This document shows positions 16,534-23,482 of a stretch of DNA of 23,482 nucleotides, in pieces. The position numbers and the translations under genes are program-made. The DNA is from an uncultured Eggerthellaceae bacterium. Its GTDB lineage: Bacteria; Actinomycetota; Coriobacteriia; Coriobacteriales; Eggerthellaceae. Positions within the stretch are counted from its first letter, which is position 1; each line of letters begins with the position of its first letter. The notes beneath the pieces were generated by a model, which saw only the letters and a list, made by a program, of their open reading frames with translations, made no database searches and was not told the DNA's origin. Location of the stretch: assembly GCA_947565915.1 (NCBI GenBank), contig CANOHY010000029.1, positions 1 to 23,482 of the forward strand, in the 5' to 3' direction.

Positions 16534-16676
16534 TGCCATCTCCCTTATGCCCTCTCTTGAAACGAGCAGCTTCGCCTTGCACAAGCATGCATTCTTGCTG
16601 CTTGCTCAACAACATGCGAAGGCCGCCTGCATTCGAGCAGGTACCCATTCTTCACGAAAAATCGAGATGCGCTCAG

Positions 16677-19100
16677 CTATCGCTTTATCTTCACGATAGG
16701 AGCAAAATCCTTCAACAGCTTCTTCGTCTGGTTCGACTTAGCGAACTTCACGTGTATGGTGTCGCCTTCCACCTTGGTCACCGTGCCGCGTCCGAAGGTC
16801 TTGTGATCCACGAGGTCGCCCTTGGCGAATGTTTCCGATGCACCCGATTTCATTTCAGGAACCGAAAGCCCCGTGCGCGTGTTGCGCGAGCGCTCGCCCG
16901 AGCCAAACGAGCTCGAGGTTCCGCTCACAGCTCCGCGGCCACGCTCGGCGCCCGAACCCGAGATGCCGCGGCGCGACCCACGCTTCTCCCAGCCGGTGCC
17001 ACTGAAGCCCGATGAGCCAAGGCCCGTCGTCTCGCGCAGCGACTCAGGAATCTCGGCAAGGAAGCGCGACGCATGGTTCGCATGGGTGCTGCCGAAAAGC
17101 TGGCGCTGCGTGGCGCAGGTGAGGTAAAGGTGCTTGCGAGCGCGCGTGATGGCCACGTAAGCCAACCGGCGCTCCTCTTCCACGGCAGAGGCATCGCCCA
17201 TCGAGTTCATATGAGGGAAGATGGATTCCTCCAAGCCCGCAACGAATACGCAGTCGAACTCCAAGCCCTTCGACGAGTGCACCGTCATCAGCGTGACCGC
17301 ATGGCCATCATCCAAGGCGGCGTCAAGGTCGGTGCGCAGGCGCACCCATTCGATGAAATCGGCGAGCGAATCGCCACGCAGCACGCGTACCGGCTCCTCG
17401 CCTGCTACCGAATCGGGCGTGGGGGCAGCGAAGAACACCTCTTCATCGGGTGTGCTTGCAACCTGCGCCGAAACCTGCGCTTCATCACCGCGAGCACCAG
17501 CGCTCTCGCCATCAGCTTCGCCTTCGTCGCCTCTTTCGTCATGCGTGGCCACGAACTCGTCCACCACGCCCAGAAGCTCGCCGATGTTCTCGATCTGCGC
17601 CTGGGCCTCGTCGGTGCCCTCCGCGCGCAGCGCCTCCAGAAGGCCCGCTTTCTCGATGATCATCTCTACCACCTTGCGCAAATCACCCGCATAGGTAGAG
17701 GCATCCTTTATCGCCTGCACGAACTCGCCGATGGCCGTCCGTGTGCTTGCGCGCAACCCCTCGTCGACCACGCAGAGCTCGGCAGCCTGCATGAAGGGAA
17801 TGTTCGCCGCAGCTGCCTGCTGCGCGATGTAGTCGCAGGTGGTCTTGCCAATGCCACGGCGCGGAACGTTGATCACGCGCAGCGCCGCCATGTCGTCGGC
17901 CGGGTTCACGGCAAGCGTGAGGTAGGCCATTACGTCCTTTATCTCCTTGCGCTCGAAGAAGCGCGTGCCGCCCACGATGCGATACGGCACGCCAGCGCGC
18001 AGCAGCATGTCCTCCAGCATGCGGCTTTGAGCGTTCGTGCGATAGAACACGGCCATTTGGTCGTAGCTCATGCCGTTGGCATGGCGCCGCTCGATCTGCC
18101 CAGCGATCCAACGGCCCTCGTCGCGTTCGTCCGATGCCAGGTACACCTGGATCTTGTCGCCAGCTTCCCCATTCGTGAACAGGCGCTTCGCCTTGCGGTT
18201 CGCGTTGTTGGCTATCACCGCGTTGGCAGCTTCCAGGATGTTGCCCACCGAGCGGTAGTTCTGCTCCAGCTTGATCACCGTGCATTCGGGGTAGTCGCTC
18301 TCGAACTCGAGGATGTTGCGAATGTCGGCGCCGCGCCACGAGTAGATTGACTGGTCGTCGTCGCCCACCACCATGATGTTGCGATGCGCCGCCGCCAGAA
18401 GGCTGCATATCTCGTATTGCGCATGGTTGGTGTCTTGGTACTCGTCCACCAGCAAGTAGCGAAAGCGCTCCTGATAGGCCACAAGCACCTCGGGGTGATG
18501 CTTCAGCAGCAAATACGCGTAAAGCAATAGGTCGTCGAAATCCAGCGCGTTGGCCGCCTTCAAGCGCTCCTGCAGCTTCTCATACACGCGCGCAGCCTGC
18601 TTCCCGATGGGATCGGCTACCCTATCGGCGAAATCGGCAGGCACGACAAGCTCGTTTTTTGCCTGCGAGATGCGGTTTCGAATGGTGTTCACCGGGTAGC
18701 GGCGCGTGTCGATGTCCAAATCGGCCATAATAGCCGTCACCAAGCGCTTGCTATCGGCATCGTCGTAGATGGTAAAACTCTCGGCGAACCCGAGCAGCTG
18801 CGCGTTCGCGCGAATGATGCGCACGCACATGCTGTGGAAGGTGGACACCCACATGCCTCGCGCGCGCGGCCCCACCAGGCTGCGCAGGCGCTCGCGCATC
18901 TCGGCGGCAGCCTTGTTGGTGAAGGTGATGGCAAGCACCTCCCAGGGCTGCACGTCGGTGGTATCGAGGATATGCGCGATGCGATACGTCAGCACGCGCG
19001 TCTTCCCCGAACCGGCTCCGGCGAGCACCAGCAAGGGGCCGTCTATGCATTCCACGGCCGCTCTTTGCGATTCGTTCAAGGTATCAAGGTCGATGGGCAT
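16677..19100 (-). CDS. pcrA: ATP-dependent DNA helicase PcrA/UvrD
   Basis: PcrA is a 3'-5' superfamily 1 helicase acting in repair, replication-transcription conflict and plasmid replication. The 807-residue product shows the Q-motif LNESQRAAV (8-16), Walker A AGAGSGKT (27-34), motif II DEYQDT (219-224), motif III QSIYSWRGA (250-258), TVHSSKGLEFD and VAITRARKHLYL. A Gly/Ser/Arg-rich linker of about 60 residues leads to the C-terminal Tudor-like module (FAKGDLVDHKTFGRGTVTKVEG), which binds RNA polymerase in B. subtilis PcrA. The 2B region has an acidic, Ala/Glu-rich insert of about 50 residues (around VATHDERGDEGEADGE), longer than I expect for the family. GAGG lies 9 bases before the ATG. It starts downstream of the serC terminator, so it needs its own promoter, which I could not place with confidence. 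Confidence 0.96.
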   Translation of the reverse strand: MPIDLDTLNESQRAAVECIDGPLLVLAGAGSGKTRVLTYRIAHILDTTDVQPWEVLAITFTNKAAAEMRERLRSLVGPRARGMWVSTFHSMCVRIIRANAQLLGFAESFTIYDDADSKRLVTAIMADLDIDTRRYPVNTIRNRISQAKNELVVPADFADRVADPIGKQAARVYEKLQERLKAANALDFDDLLLYAYLLLKHHPEVLVAYQERFRYLLVDEYQDTNHAQYEICSLLAAAHRNIMVVGDDDQSIYSWRGADIRNILEFESDYPECTVIKLEQNYRSVGNILEAANAVIANNANRKAKRLFTNGEAGDKIQVYLASDERDEGRWIAGQIERRHANGMSYDQMAVFYRTNAQSRMLEDMLLRAGVPYRIVGGTRFFERKEIKDVMAYLTLAVNPADDMAALRVINVPRRGIGKTTCDYIAQQAAAANIPFMQAAELCVVDEGLRASTRTAIGEFVQAIKDASTYAGDLRKVVEMIIEKAGLLEALRAEGTDEAQAQIENIGELLGVVDEFVATHDERGDEGEADGESAGARGDEAQVSAQVASTPDEEVFFAAPTPDSVAGEEPVRVLRGDSLADFIEWVRLRTDLDAALDDGHAVTLMTVHSSKGLEFDCVFVAGLEESIFPHMNSMGDASAVEEERRLAYVAITRARKHLYLTCATQRQLFGSTHANHASRFLAEIPESLRETTGLGSSGFSGTGWEKRGSRRGISGSGAERGRGAVSGTSSSFGSGERSRNTRTGLSVPEMKSGASETFAKGDLVDHKTFGRGTVTKVEGDTIHVKFAKSNQTKKLLKDFAPIVKIKR

Positions 19101-19140
19101 GATGCGTATCCTCGCAGATCGATAAGTCCGAACAGGCAGC

Positions 19141-19189
19141 TAAAAGAACCACCGCAGCCATCATAATGAAGAGATGAGGCCACGGTGGT
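19141..19189 (-). terminator. Terminator after serC
   Basis: On the minus strand ACCACCGTGGCC pairs with GGCTGCGGTGGT over 12 bp with two wobble pairs. The loop can add a TCAT/ATGA stem. TCTTTT follows the hairpin. It lies 41 bases past the serC stop and 48 before the pcrA start, separating the two units. Confidence 0.75.
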
Positions 19190-19229
19190 CGATGAATGGT
19201 ACAGCTAGACGTGCATTGGGCATAAGGCC

Positions 19230-20312
19230 TTAGGCGTTCGCCTTCTCGAACTCGTTCATGAAGCGCACGAGCTCGCTTACGCCTTCCTTGGGCATGGCGT
19301 TGTAGATGCTAGCACGCATGCCACCCACGCTGCGATGCCCCTTTATGTTCACCAGGCCATGCGCGGTGGCCTCTGCGATGAACTTGGCATCGAGCTCGTC
19401 GCTGCCCGTCACGAAAGGCACGTTCATGATGGAGCGGTCCTCCTTGCGCGCAGTGCCCTTGAACAGCTTCGACCAATCCAGGAAGTCGTAGAGGATGGCC
19501 GCCTTCTCGCGATTCATCTCGCCGATGGCTTCCAGGCCGCCTTGCTCCTTCAGCCACTTGAACACCAGCCCGCTCATGTAGATGGCCCAGCAAGGAGGCG
19601 TGTTGTACATGCTGCCGTTGTCGGCTTGCGTCTTCCAGCGCATCAACGTTGGCGTAAAGGGAAGCACGTCCTCGCGGATGAGGTCGTCGCGCACGATGAC
19701 GATGGCAAGGCCAGCGGGCCCCACGTTCTTCTGGACGCCGCCGTAGATCACACCATAGCGCGAAACGTCGATGGGCTCCGACAAGAAGCACGAGGACACG
19801 TCGGCCACCAGGGGCACCGTGCCCGTTTCGGGAAGCTTGTGATACACCGTGCCATAGATGGTCTCGTTCTGGCAGATGTAGAGGTAATCTGCATCGGGCG
19901 ACACCTGGATGGAGTCGACATCGGGCACGTAGCTGAAGTTCTCGTCTTCGCTCGAGGCCAGGCACACGGCCTTGCCGTATATGCCCGCTTCCTTGAAGGC
20001 CTTCTTCGACCAACTGCCCGACACGATGTAGTCCATCACGCCACCTTGCAGCAGGTTCATGGGGATGGCAGCGAACTGCGTGGTTGCGCCGCCCTGGCAA
20101 AAGAGCACCTGGTAGTTCTCGGGGATGCCCATGAGCTCGCGCAAGTCGGCTTCGGCCTGCTCGATTATGGCCTTGAACTCCTTGGAACGATGGCTCATCT
20201 CCATGACCGACATCCCCGAGCCCTTGTAATCCAGCATGTCGGCTGCTGCCTCGCGCAACACCGACTCGGGCAACACGGCTGGCCCTGCCGAGAAGTTGTA
20301 CACTCTGCTCAC
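19230..20312 (-). CDS. serC: Phosphoserine aminotransferase
   Basis: SerC converts 3-phosphohydroxypyruvate and glutamate to phosphoserine and 2-oxoglutarate, the second step of serine synthesis, and can also act in vitamin B6 synthesis. The 360-residue product has the usual length: VYNFSAGPAVLP at the N-terminus, CQGGATTQF (72-80), and GGVQKNVGPAG with the PLP lysine at 195. The start is GTG at 20312, placed by AAGGAGG 5 bases upstream; the frame extends to an ATG at 20348, but that would put the Shine-Dalgarno inside the gene and precede the family's N-terminus. No serA or serB lies nearby. It diverges from the phosphate transporter across 116 bases. Confidence 0.96.
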   Translation of the reverse strand: MSRVYNFSAGPAVLPESVLREAAADMLDYKGSGMSVMEMSHRSKEFKAIIEQAEADLRELMGIPENYQVLFCQGGATTQFAAIPMNLLQGGVMDYIVSGSWSKKAFKEAGIYGKAVCLASSEDENFSYVPDVDSIQVSPDADYLYICQNETIYGTVYHKLPETGTVPLVADVSSCFLSEPIDVSRYGVIYGGVQKNVGPAGLAIVIVRDDLIREDVLPFTPTLMRWKTQADNGSMYNTPPCWAIYMSGLVFKWLKEQGGLEAIGEMNREKAAILYDFLDWSKLFKGTARKEDRSIMNVPFVTGSDELDAKFIAEATAHGLVNIKGHRSVGGMRASIYNAMPKEGVSELVRFMNEFEKANA

Positions 20313-20317
20313 GATAG

Positions 20318-20324
20318 CCTCCTT
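20318..20324 (-). promoter_or_regulatory. Ribosome-binding site fixing the GTG start of serC
   Basis: The minus strand reads AAGGAGG, five bases, then GTG. This near-perfect site supports the 360-residue form over the 12-residue longer frame beginning at 20348. Confidence 0.8.
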
Positions 20325-20346
20325 CGATTTGCTTGGCTGTGATGCC

Positions 20347-20352
20347 ACTATA
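20347..20352 (-). promoter_or_regulatory. Candidate -10 box for serC
   Basis: TATAGT on the minus strand lies 34 bases before the GTG start and matches the -10 consensus at five of six positions. The -35 at 17-18 bases (around CAATTC) is poor. For the divergent transporter gene I found only weak boxes, together with a 10-base palindrome TTGAGCTCAA at 20390-20399. Confidence 0.35.
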
Positions 20353-20428
20353 GCATGAGAGATAAGCTAGAATTGAAACGTTTGCGCTATTGAGCTCAAC
20401 CCAGTATGCATCCGGCAAAAGGAGCACG

Positions 20429-21475
20429 ATGGACCTATCGTTGATGGCGATTCTCTCGCAGATCTCCGCCTATCCATCGCTTGCCGTCATCTTGATTCTG
20501 GTGCTGGTGGTCACCATTGTGTCGGGTGCCACGGATGCACCCAACGCCATTGCCACCGCCGTCTCCACGCGCTGCCTGCCCGTCGGTGCCGCCCTTGCGC
20601 TGGCGGCCGTGTTCAACTTCGTGGGACTAGTGGGCATGACCTATCTCACCACGGCCGTTGCCGAGACCATGTTCAGCATGGTGAACTTCTCGGGCAACAC
20701 GCACCAGGCGCTCATGGCGCTGGAGGCCGCCATGATCGGTGCCATCTTCTGGGGTGCATTCTGCTGGTGGCGCGGCATTCCCGCTTCGAAGTCGCACGCG
20801 CTGATTGCCGGCATCACCGGAGGCGCCATTGCGATGAATGGGTTGGCCGGCGTGGTGCTTGGCGAATGGATGAAGGTCATCTATGGCATGGTGTTCTCGC
20901 TGGTGGCCGGGTTCTTGCTGGGATGGCTGCTGGTGAAGCTGATCGAGCGCGTCTTCACCGCCATGAGCCGTCGCACGTCGCACTTCATATTCATAGCCAT
21001 CCAGGACGTCTGCGCGGCGGCGCTCTCGTTCTTGCATGGTGCACAGGACGGCCAGAAGTTCATGTCCATCGCCATCTTGGGCATCGCGCTTTCATTCGGG
21101 ATGGAATCGCCCTCGGAGGCTGGCTTTCCCTTCTGGTTGATGATCACCTGCTCGCTGGCCATCTCGCTGGGAACGGTGCTGGGTGGCAAGCGCATCATCA
21201 AGTCGGTGGCCATGGACATGGTGAAGCTGGAGAAGTACCAGGGCGTGGCCTCGTCCATCGCCACTGTGATCACGCTGTTCGTAGCCAGCGTAACCGGCAT
21301 GCCGGTATCCACCTCGCATTGCTCCACCTCGGCCATCATGGGCGTGGGCGCTTCCAAGAGCATTCGACGCGTGAATTGGAGTATAGCCAAGCATATGGTG
21401 ACGGCCTGGGTGCTCACGTTTCCCGCCTGCGGGCTGATTGGCTTCGTACTCGCGAAGATCTTCATGCTGTTCTAG
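20429..21475 (+). CDS. pit: PiT-family inorganic phosphate transporter
   Basis: PiT proteins carry phosphate, often as a metal-phosphate complex, with a cation. The 348-residue product is almost entirely membrane helices and has the two inverted PiT repeats. The first half has GATDAPNAIATAVSTR and GIPASKSHALIAGITGG. The second half has LHGAQDGQKFMSIA and GMPVSTSHCSTSAIMGVG. In the first repeat the usual GAND core reads GATD (Asn to Thr), and the second has GAQD (Asn to Gln); the aspartates are kept. The ATG at 20429 has AGGAG 4 bases upstream; an earlier in-frame ATG at 20390 lacks one. No phoU-like gene lies next to it within the window. It is the only plus-strand gene here. Confidence 0.93.
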   Translation: MDLSLMAILSQISAYPSLAVILILVLVVTIVSGATDAPNAIATAVSTRCLPVGAALALAAVFNFVGLVGMTYLTTAVAETMFSMVNFSGNTHQALMALEAAMIGAIFWGAFCWWRGIPASKSHALIAGITGGAIAMNGLAGVVLGEWMKVIYGMVFSLVAGFLLGWLLVKLIERVFTAMSRRTSHFIFIAIQDVCAAALSFLHGAQDGQKFMSIAILGIALSFGMESPSEAGFPFWLMITCSLAISLGTVLGGKRIIKSVAMDMVKLEKYQGVASSIATVITLFVASVTGMPVSTSHCSTSAIMGVGASKSIRRVNWSIAKHMVTAWVLTFPACGLIGFVLAKIFMLF

Positions 21476-21491
21476 CTCCCTCGCTGGGAGC
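21475..21491 (+). terminator. Hairpin at the end of the phosphate transporter gene
   Basis: GCTCCC-TCGCT-GGGAGC is a 6-bp stem that starts on the last base of the stop codon. No T-run follows on either strand, so it is at best a Rho-assisted or transcript-protecting 3' end. Confidence 0.35.
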
Positions 21492-21591
21492 ACATAGCGA
21501 TGAGCGTCGTTAGCAGGCGCGAAAACGGAGGCTCTTTCCATTGCATGGCATCGCTCTCGCAAGGTTCTTGCAATGCTTATCAGATCAACAT

Positions 21592-22545
21592 CTATCCTCG
21601 ACGCTCGCGGGGCTCGCCTGGCAGCACATCCCTCACCCAAACCTTTATATGGCCCCAGTGCTCCTTGTCCGAGTAGAACGTCACTCTGTCCACAGCAGCG
21701 GTGGGGTAGCATGCTCCCCTAGAAGAGAGGAACACTCCCCACTCGTCAAGGCCGCTTCCGTACTCGCAGAACTCGAAGAACTCATCCATCCTAGCGAAGA
21801 ACTTGACGACGTTGCCGAGATACTGGCCCGTGAGCAGGACACCCTCGCATATGACGGGCACGCTGCCTTCCATGGAAACCCCTATCAAGCGATCGTCGGC
21901 ATCGAAGAGCAGAGCGCATTTTCCGCTGCGTAAGCTGACGATGCCGTCCTCGAGCTCCAGACGATCCCAATCAGCGTTCTCTACCAGAGACATGCATGCC
22001 CCGCTCGAGGAGCCGAACTCGAACTCGCCGAAGCGCTCGAAGGGCATGACGAAGACGGTCTGACCTTCAAGCTCCAAGCGAGGGTTCGGCTTCTCGAGCG
22101 GAGGATGAATGTAAGCCGTGCCATCGATGTCATCCAGGAACTCCTTGCTGAAAGCCACCACCACACCGAAAGTCCTATAAGGAGCGGGATCGGTATCCAA
22201 TAGAAGCGCGATGCAGAGCTCGAAGGACACGCAGCCATCGTCGTTCATGTAGAGGTCGCCATCGACGGCGAGCAGCTCGTTGCAAACCTCCTCGTACATG
22301 TCGCCGACAAGAGCGATGCCCTCGCAATAAGTGAGCTCATCAGTTTCTATTCCGATTTGTACGATTTGACTGTTGTCATTATAGTGAATCGAAACCGGAC
22401 CATACCAATCTACTAGAAACCCGCCACCTGACTCATTCCATATATCATCAGGCGCCCCAGCAATCCCATGTACCTCCGCGCGCGTCATGCCGAAGCGAAA
22501 TTCGTCCACCCCAACGTTAGGAATGATTGTATGGGCTTGCTCCAC
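21592..22545 (-). CDS. Uncharacterised protein with internal duplication, paralogue of the upstream gene
   Basis: I do not recognise a named family. The 317-residue product has no signal peptide or membrane helix and is acidic, so it is probably cytosolic. It begins with a short lead and FRFGMTRAEVHGIAG, a pattern seen in many unnamed actinobacterial proteins. It looks like two copies of one domain: VSIHYNDNSQIVQIGIE ... CEGIALVGDMYEEVC in the first half matches CALLFDADDRLIGVSME ... CEGVLLTGQYLGNVV in the second, after FGEFEFG in place of FRFGM. The start is GTG at 22545, with GGAGGG 4 bases upstream. It begins 25 bases after the related gene ends. An immunity protein for a polymorphic toxin is a possible role, but no toxin gene is visible. 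Confidence 0.75.
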   Translation of the reverse strand: MEQAHTIIPNVGVDEFRFGMTRAEVHGIAGAPDDIWNESGGGFLVDWYGPVSIHYNDNSQIVQIGIETDELTYCEGIALVGDMYEEVCNELLAVDGDLYMNDDGCVSFELCIALLLDTDPAPYRTFGVVVAFSKEFLDDIDGTAYIHPPLEKPNPRLELEGQTVFVMPFERFGEFEFGSSSGACMSLVENADWDRLELEDGIVSLRSGKCALLFDADDRLIGVSMEGSVPVICEGVLLTGQYLGNVVKFFARMDEFFEFCEYGSGLDEWGVFLSSRGACYPTAAVDRVTFYSDKEHWGHIKVWVRDVLPGEPRERRG

Positions 22546-22570
22546 AGCTCCCTCCTCTCAAGAAGCCTTA

Positions 22571-23479
22571 CTAAAGAGAGTCAAAGAATGGCTTCTCGTA
22601 ACCCGCTATCTCGACGGGTCGGCTCCAGAGCACCTCGTTGCCGTCGGTCGTCACTGCGATCTCGAGCCCATCATAAACTCCTACATAGCAATCTCGGACA
22701 ACCTTTGCCGAGCCCTCTCTTTCCCAGTAGAACGATACGCCCAATTTACTATCTGGCGCAGTAGCTACCTCTAGCTCAGCAGTCCTGATTCTTTCATCAT
22801 CCCACCAAGAAGGATACGCATCCCTTATCGGCACAAGGGGCCAATATATTGGATTTGCCAGGTTATTCTCCCCAACCCTTTTCAGCGTACAATAATCTGC
22901 CTTGCTGACGAAAATCCTATCGTGAGCAAGCTCTAAGCATAGGTCTTCACAAGCAAGCCCAAACTCATCATAGAAGACCCAATCTCGGATTCCCTCGTAA
23001 GAATCGCCTTCCCATGGAAGCTTAAGCAGCACGTCGAGAAAGCAACACCGATCGAACCAAATCGTTGCTCTCGAAAAGGCAATTACCATATAGTCCTCGT
23101 CTGGGCTTCTCAACCCGTCAAACAGCGCATCGACGATAAGGCCTAGCCTTGTTGAGAAGAACTCACAGGTCGAGCCTTCTTTGCGGAGCCCAAATCCTGA
23201 CGGCGCTTCGACGCAGGGTTCGTGCAATAGAGCACCAGCAATATCAACAACCTTTCCGTTTACTAGAATGCTCGAGGCGCTAGAAAACATTACTGTCTTC
23301 AATCTGCCATTCTTGTCATAGAACAATCGACAATCATCTGCAACATCTGCATGTGGTATATCAGAATGGTCGGGAAAGGCTGCTTTATAGCTCCCCTGGA
23401 TAAGCTCCCTTGCTTCAAGATAGCTCATGCCAAAGCGAAAACCGTTCACGCTCTTATAAGGAACAACACTGAGCTCCAT
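22571..23479 (-). CDS. Uncharacterised protein with FRFGM motif, paralogue of the downstream gene
   Basis: This 302-residue product is related to the next gene's product. Shared points are FRFGMSYLEARELIQG at residue 14, CRLFYDKNGRLKTVMF followed by VNGKVVDIAGALL, EFFSTRLGLIVDALFDG...YMVIAFSRA, and near the end VSFYWEREGSAKVVRDCYVG. The second half lacks the clear repeat seen in its neighbour. No signal peptide or membrane helix is evident. The coding sequence is visibly richer in A+T than everything to its left (many AAT, TTA and ATA codons), suggesting recent arrival. The ATG lies 3 bases from the window edge; the frame is open beyond it, but the motif sits at the same depth as in the paralogue, so the start is plausible. 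The function is unknown. Confidence 0.7.
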   Translation of the reverse strand: MELSVVPYKSVNGFRFGMSYLEARELIQGSYKAAFPDHSDIPHADVADDCRLFYDKNGRLKTVMFSSASSILVNGKVVDIAGALLHEPCVEAPSGFGLRKEGSTCEFFSTRLGLIVDALFDGLRSPDEDYMVIAFSRATIWFDRCCFLDVLLKLPWEGDSYEGIRDWVFYDEFGLACEDLCLELAHDRIFVSKADYCTLKRVGENNLANPIYWPLVPIRDAYPSWWDDERIRTAELEVATAPDSKLGVSFYWEREGSAKVVRDCYVGVYDGLEIAVTTDGNEVLWSRPVEIAGYEKPFFDSL

Positions 23480-23482
23480 TAC

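Noticed and set aside
21539..21575. CATTGCA/TGCAATG inverted repeat and a nested GCAAG/CTTGC hairpin between the convergent genes
   Set aside because: The two structures exclude each other and neither is followed by a T-run, so I do not call a terminator.

Overview
The window looks like chromosomal DNA from a GC-rich actinobacterium. My best guess is class Coriobacteriia (Eggerthella/Slackia-type gut bacteria). The clues are the GC-rich bases at third codon positions, the long empty antisense frames that GC-rich coding produces, a CBS-domain family II pyrophosphatase without a DRTGG domain, and a divergent trigger factor. I could not run a search, so the taxonomy is inferred.

Most genes lie on the minus strand. 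In the direction of transcription (high to low coordinates) the layout is as follows. (1) 23479-21592: two tandem, mutually related genes of unknown function, the first visibly richer in A+T. (2) 20429-21475, plus strand: a PiT-type phosphate transporter. It diverges from serC (20312-19230), which ends in a strong terminator. (3) pcrA (19100-16677), then a CBS-domain Mn-dependent pyrophosphatase (16533-15181) with its own terminator. (4) A 378-base gap holding a good promoter with a dyad between its -35 and -10, and a strong leader hairpin. It is followed by a merged str/S10 ribosomal operon: rpsL, rpsG, fusA, rpsJ, rplC, rplD, rplW (14802-9836). No tuf lies between fusA and rpsJ.

The most unusual feature is what follows rplW. 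In most bacteria rplB comes directly after it. Here a rho-independent terminator closes the operon. A near-consensus promoter whose -35 box overlaps the terminator's T-tract then starts a 7-kb run of five envelope-related genes: a zinc-ribbon membrane protein, a six-helix membrane protein, a membrane-anchored transglutaminase-like protein, an ABC ATPase and an 890-residue FtsX-type permease. A trigger-factor-like chaperone gene comes next, then a roughly 590-base gap without a convincing gene, and only then rplB. The S10 operon is therefore split by about 9 kb.

The trigger-factor-like protein lacks the recognisable GFRxGKxP ribosome-docking signature, although L23 (rplW), the docking partner, keeps the expected N-terminal glutamate. 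The five envelope genes may form one undescribed cell-surface system. That is inference from co-direction, tight spacing and a shared promoter. No tRNA, rRNA, CRISPR array, transposase or integrase was seen.
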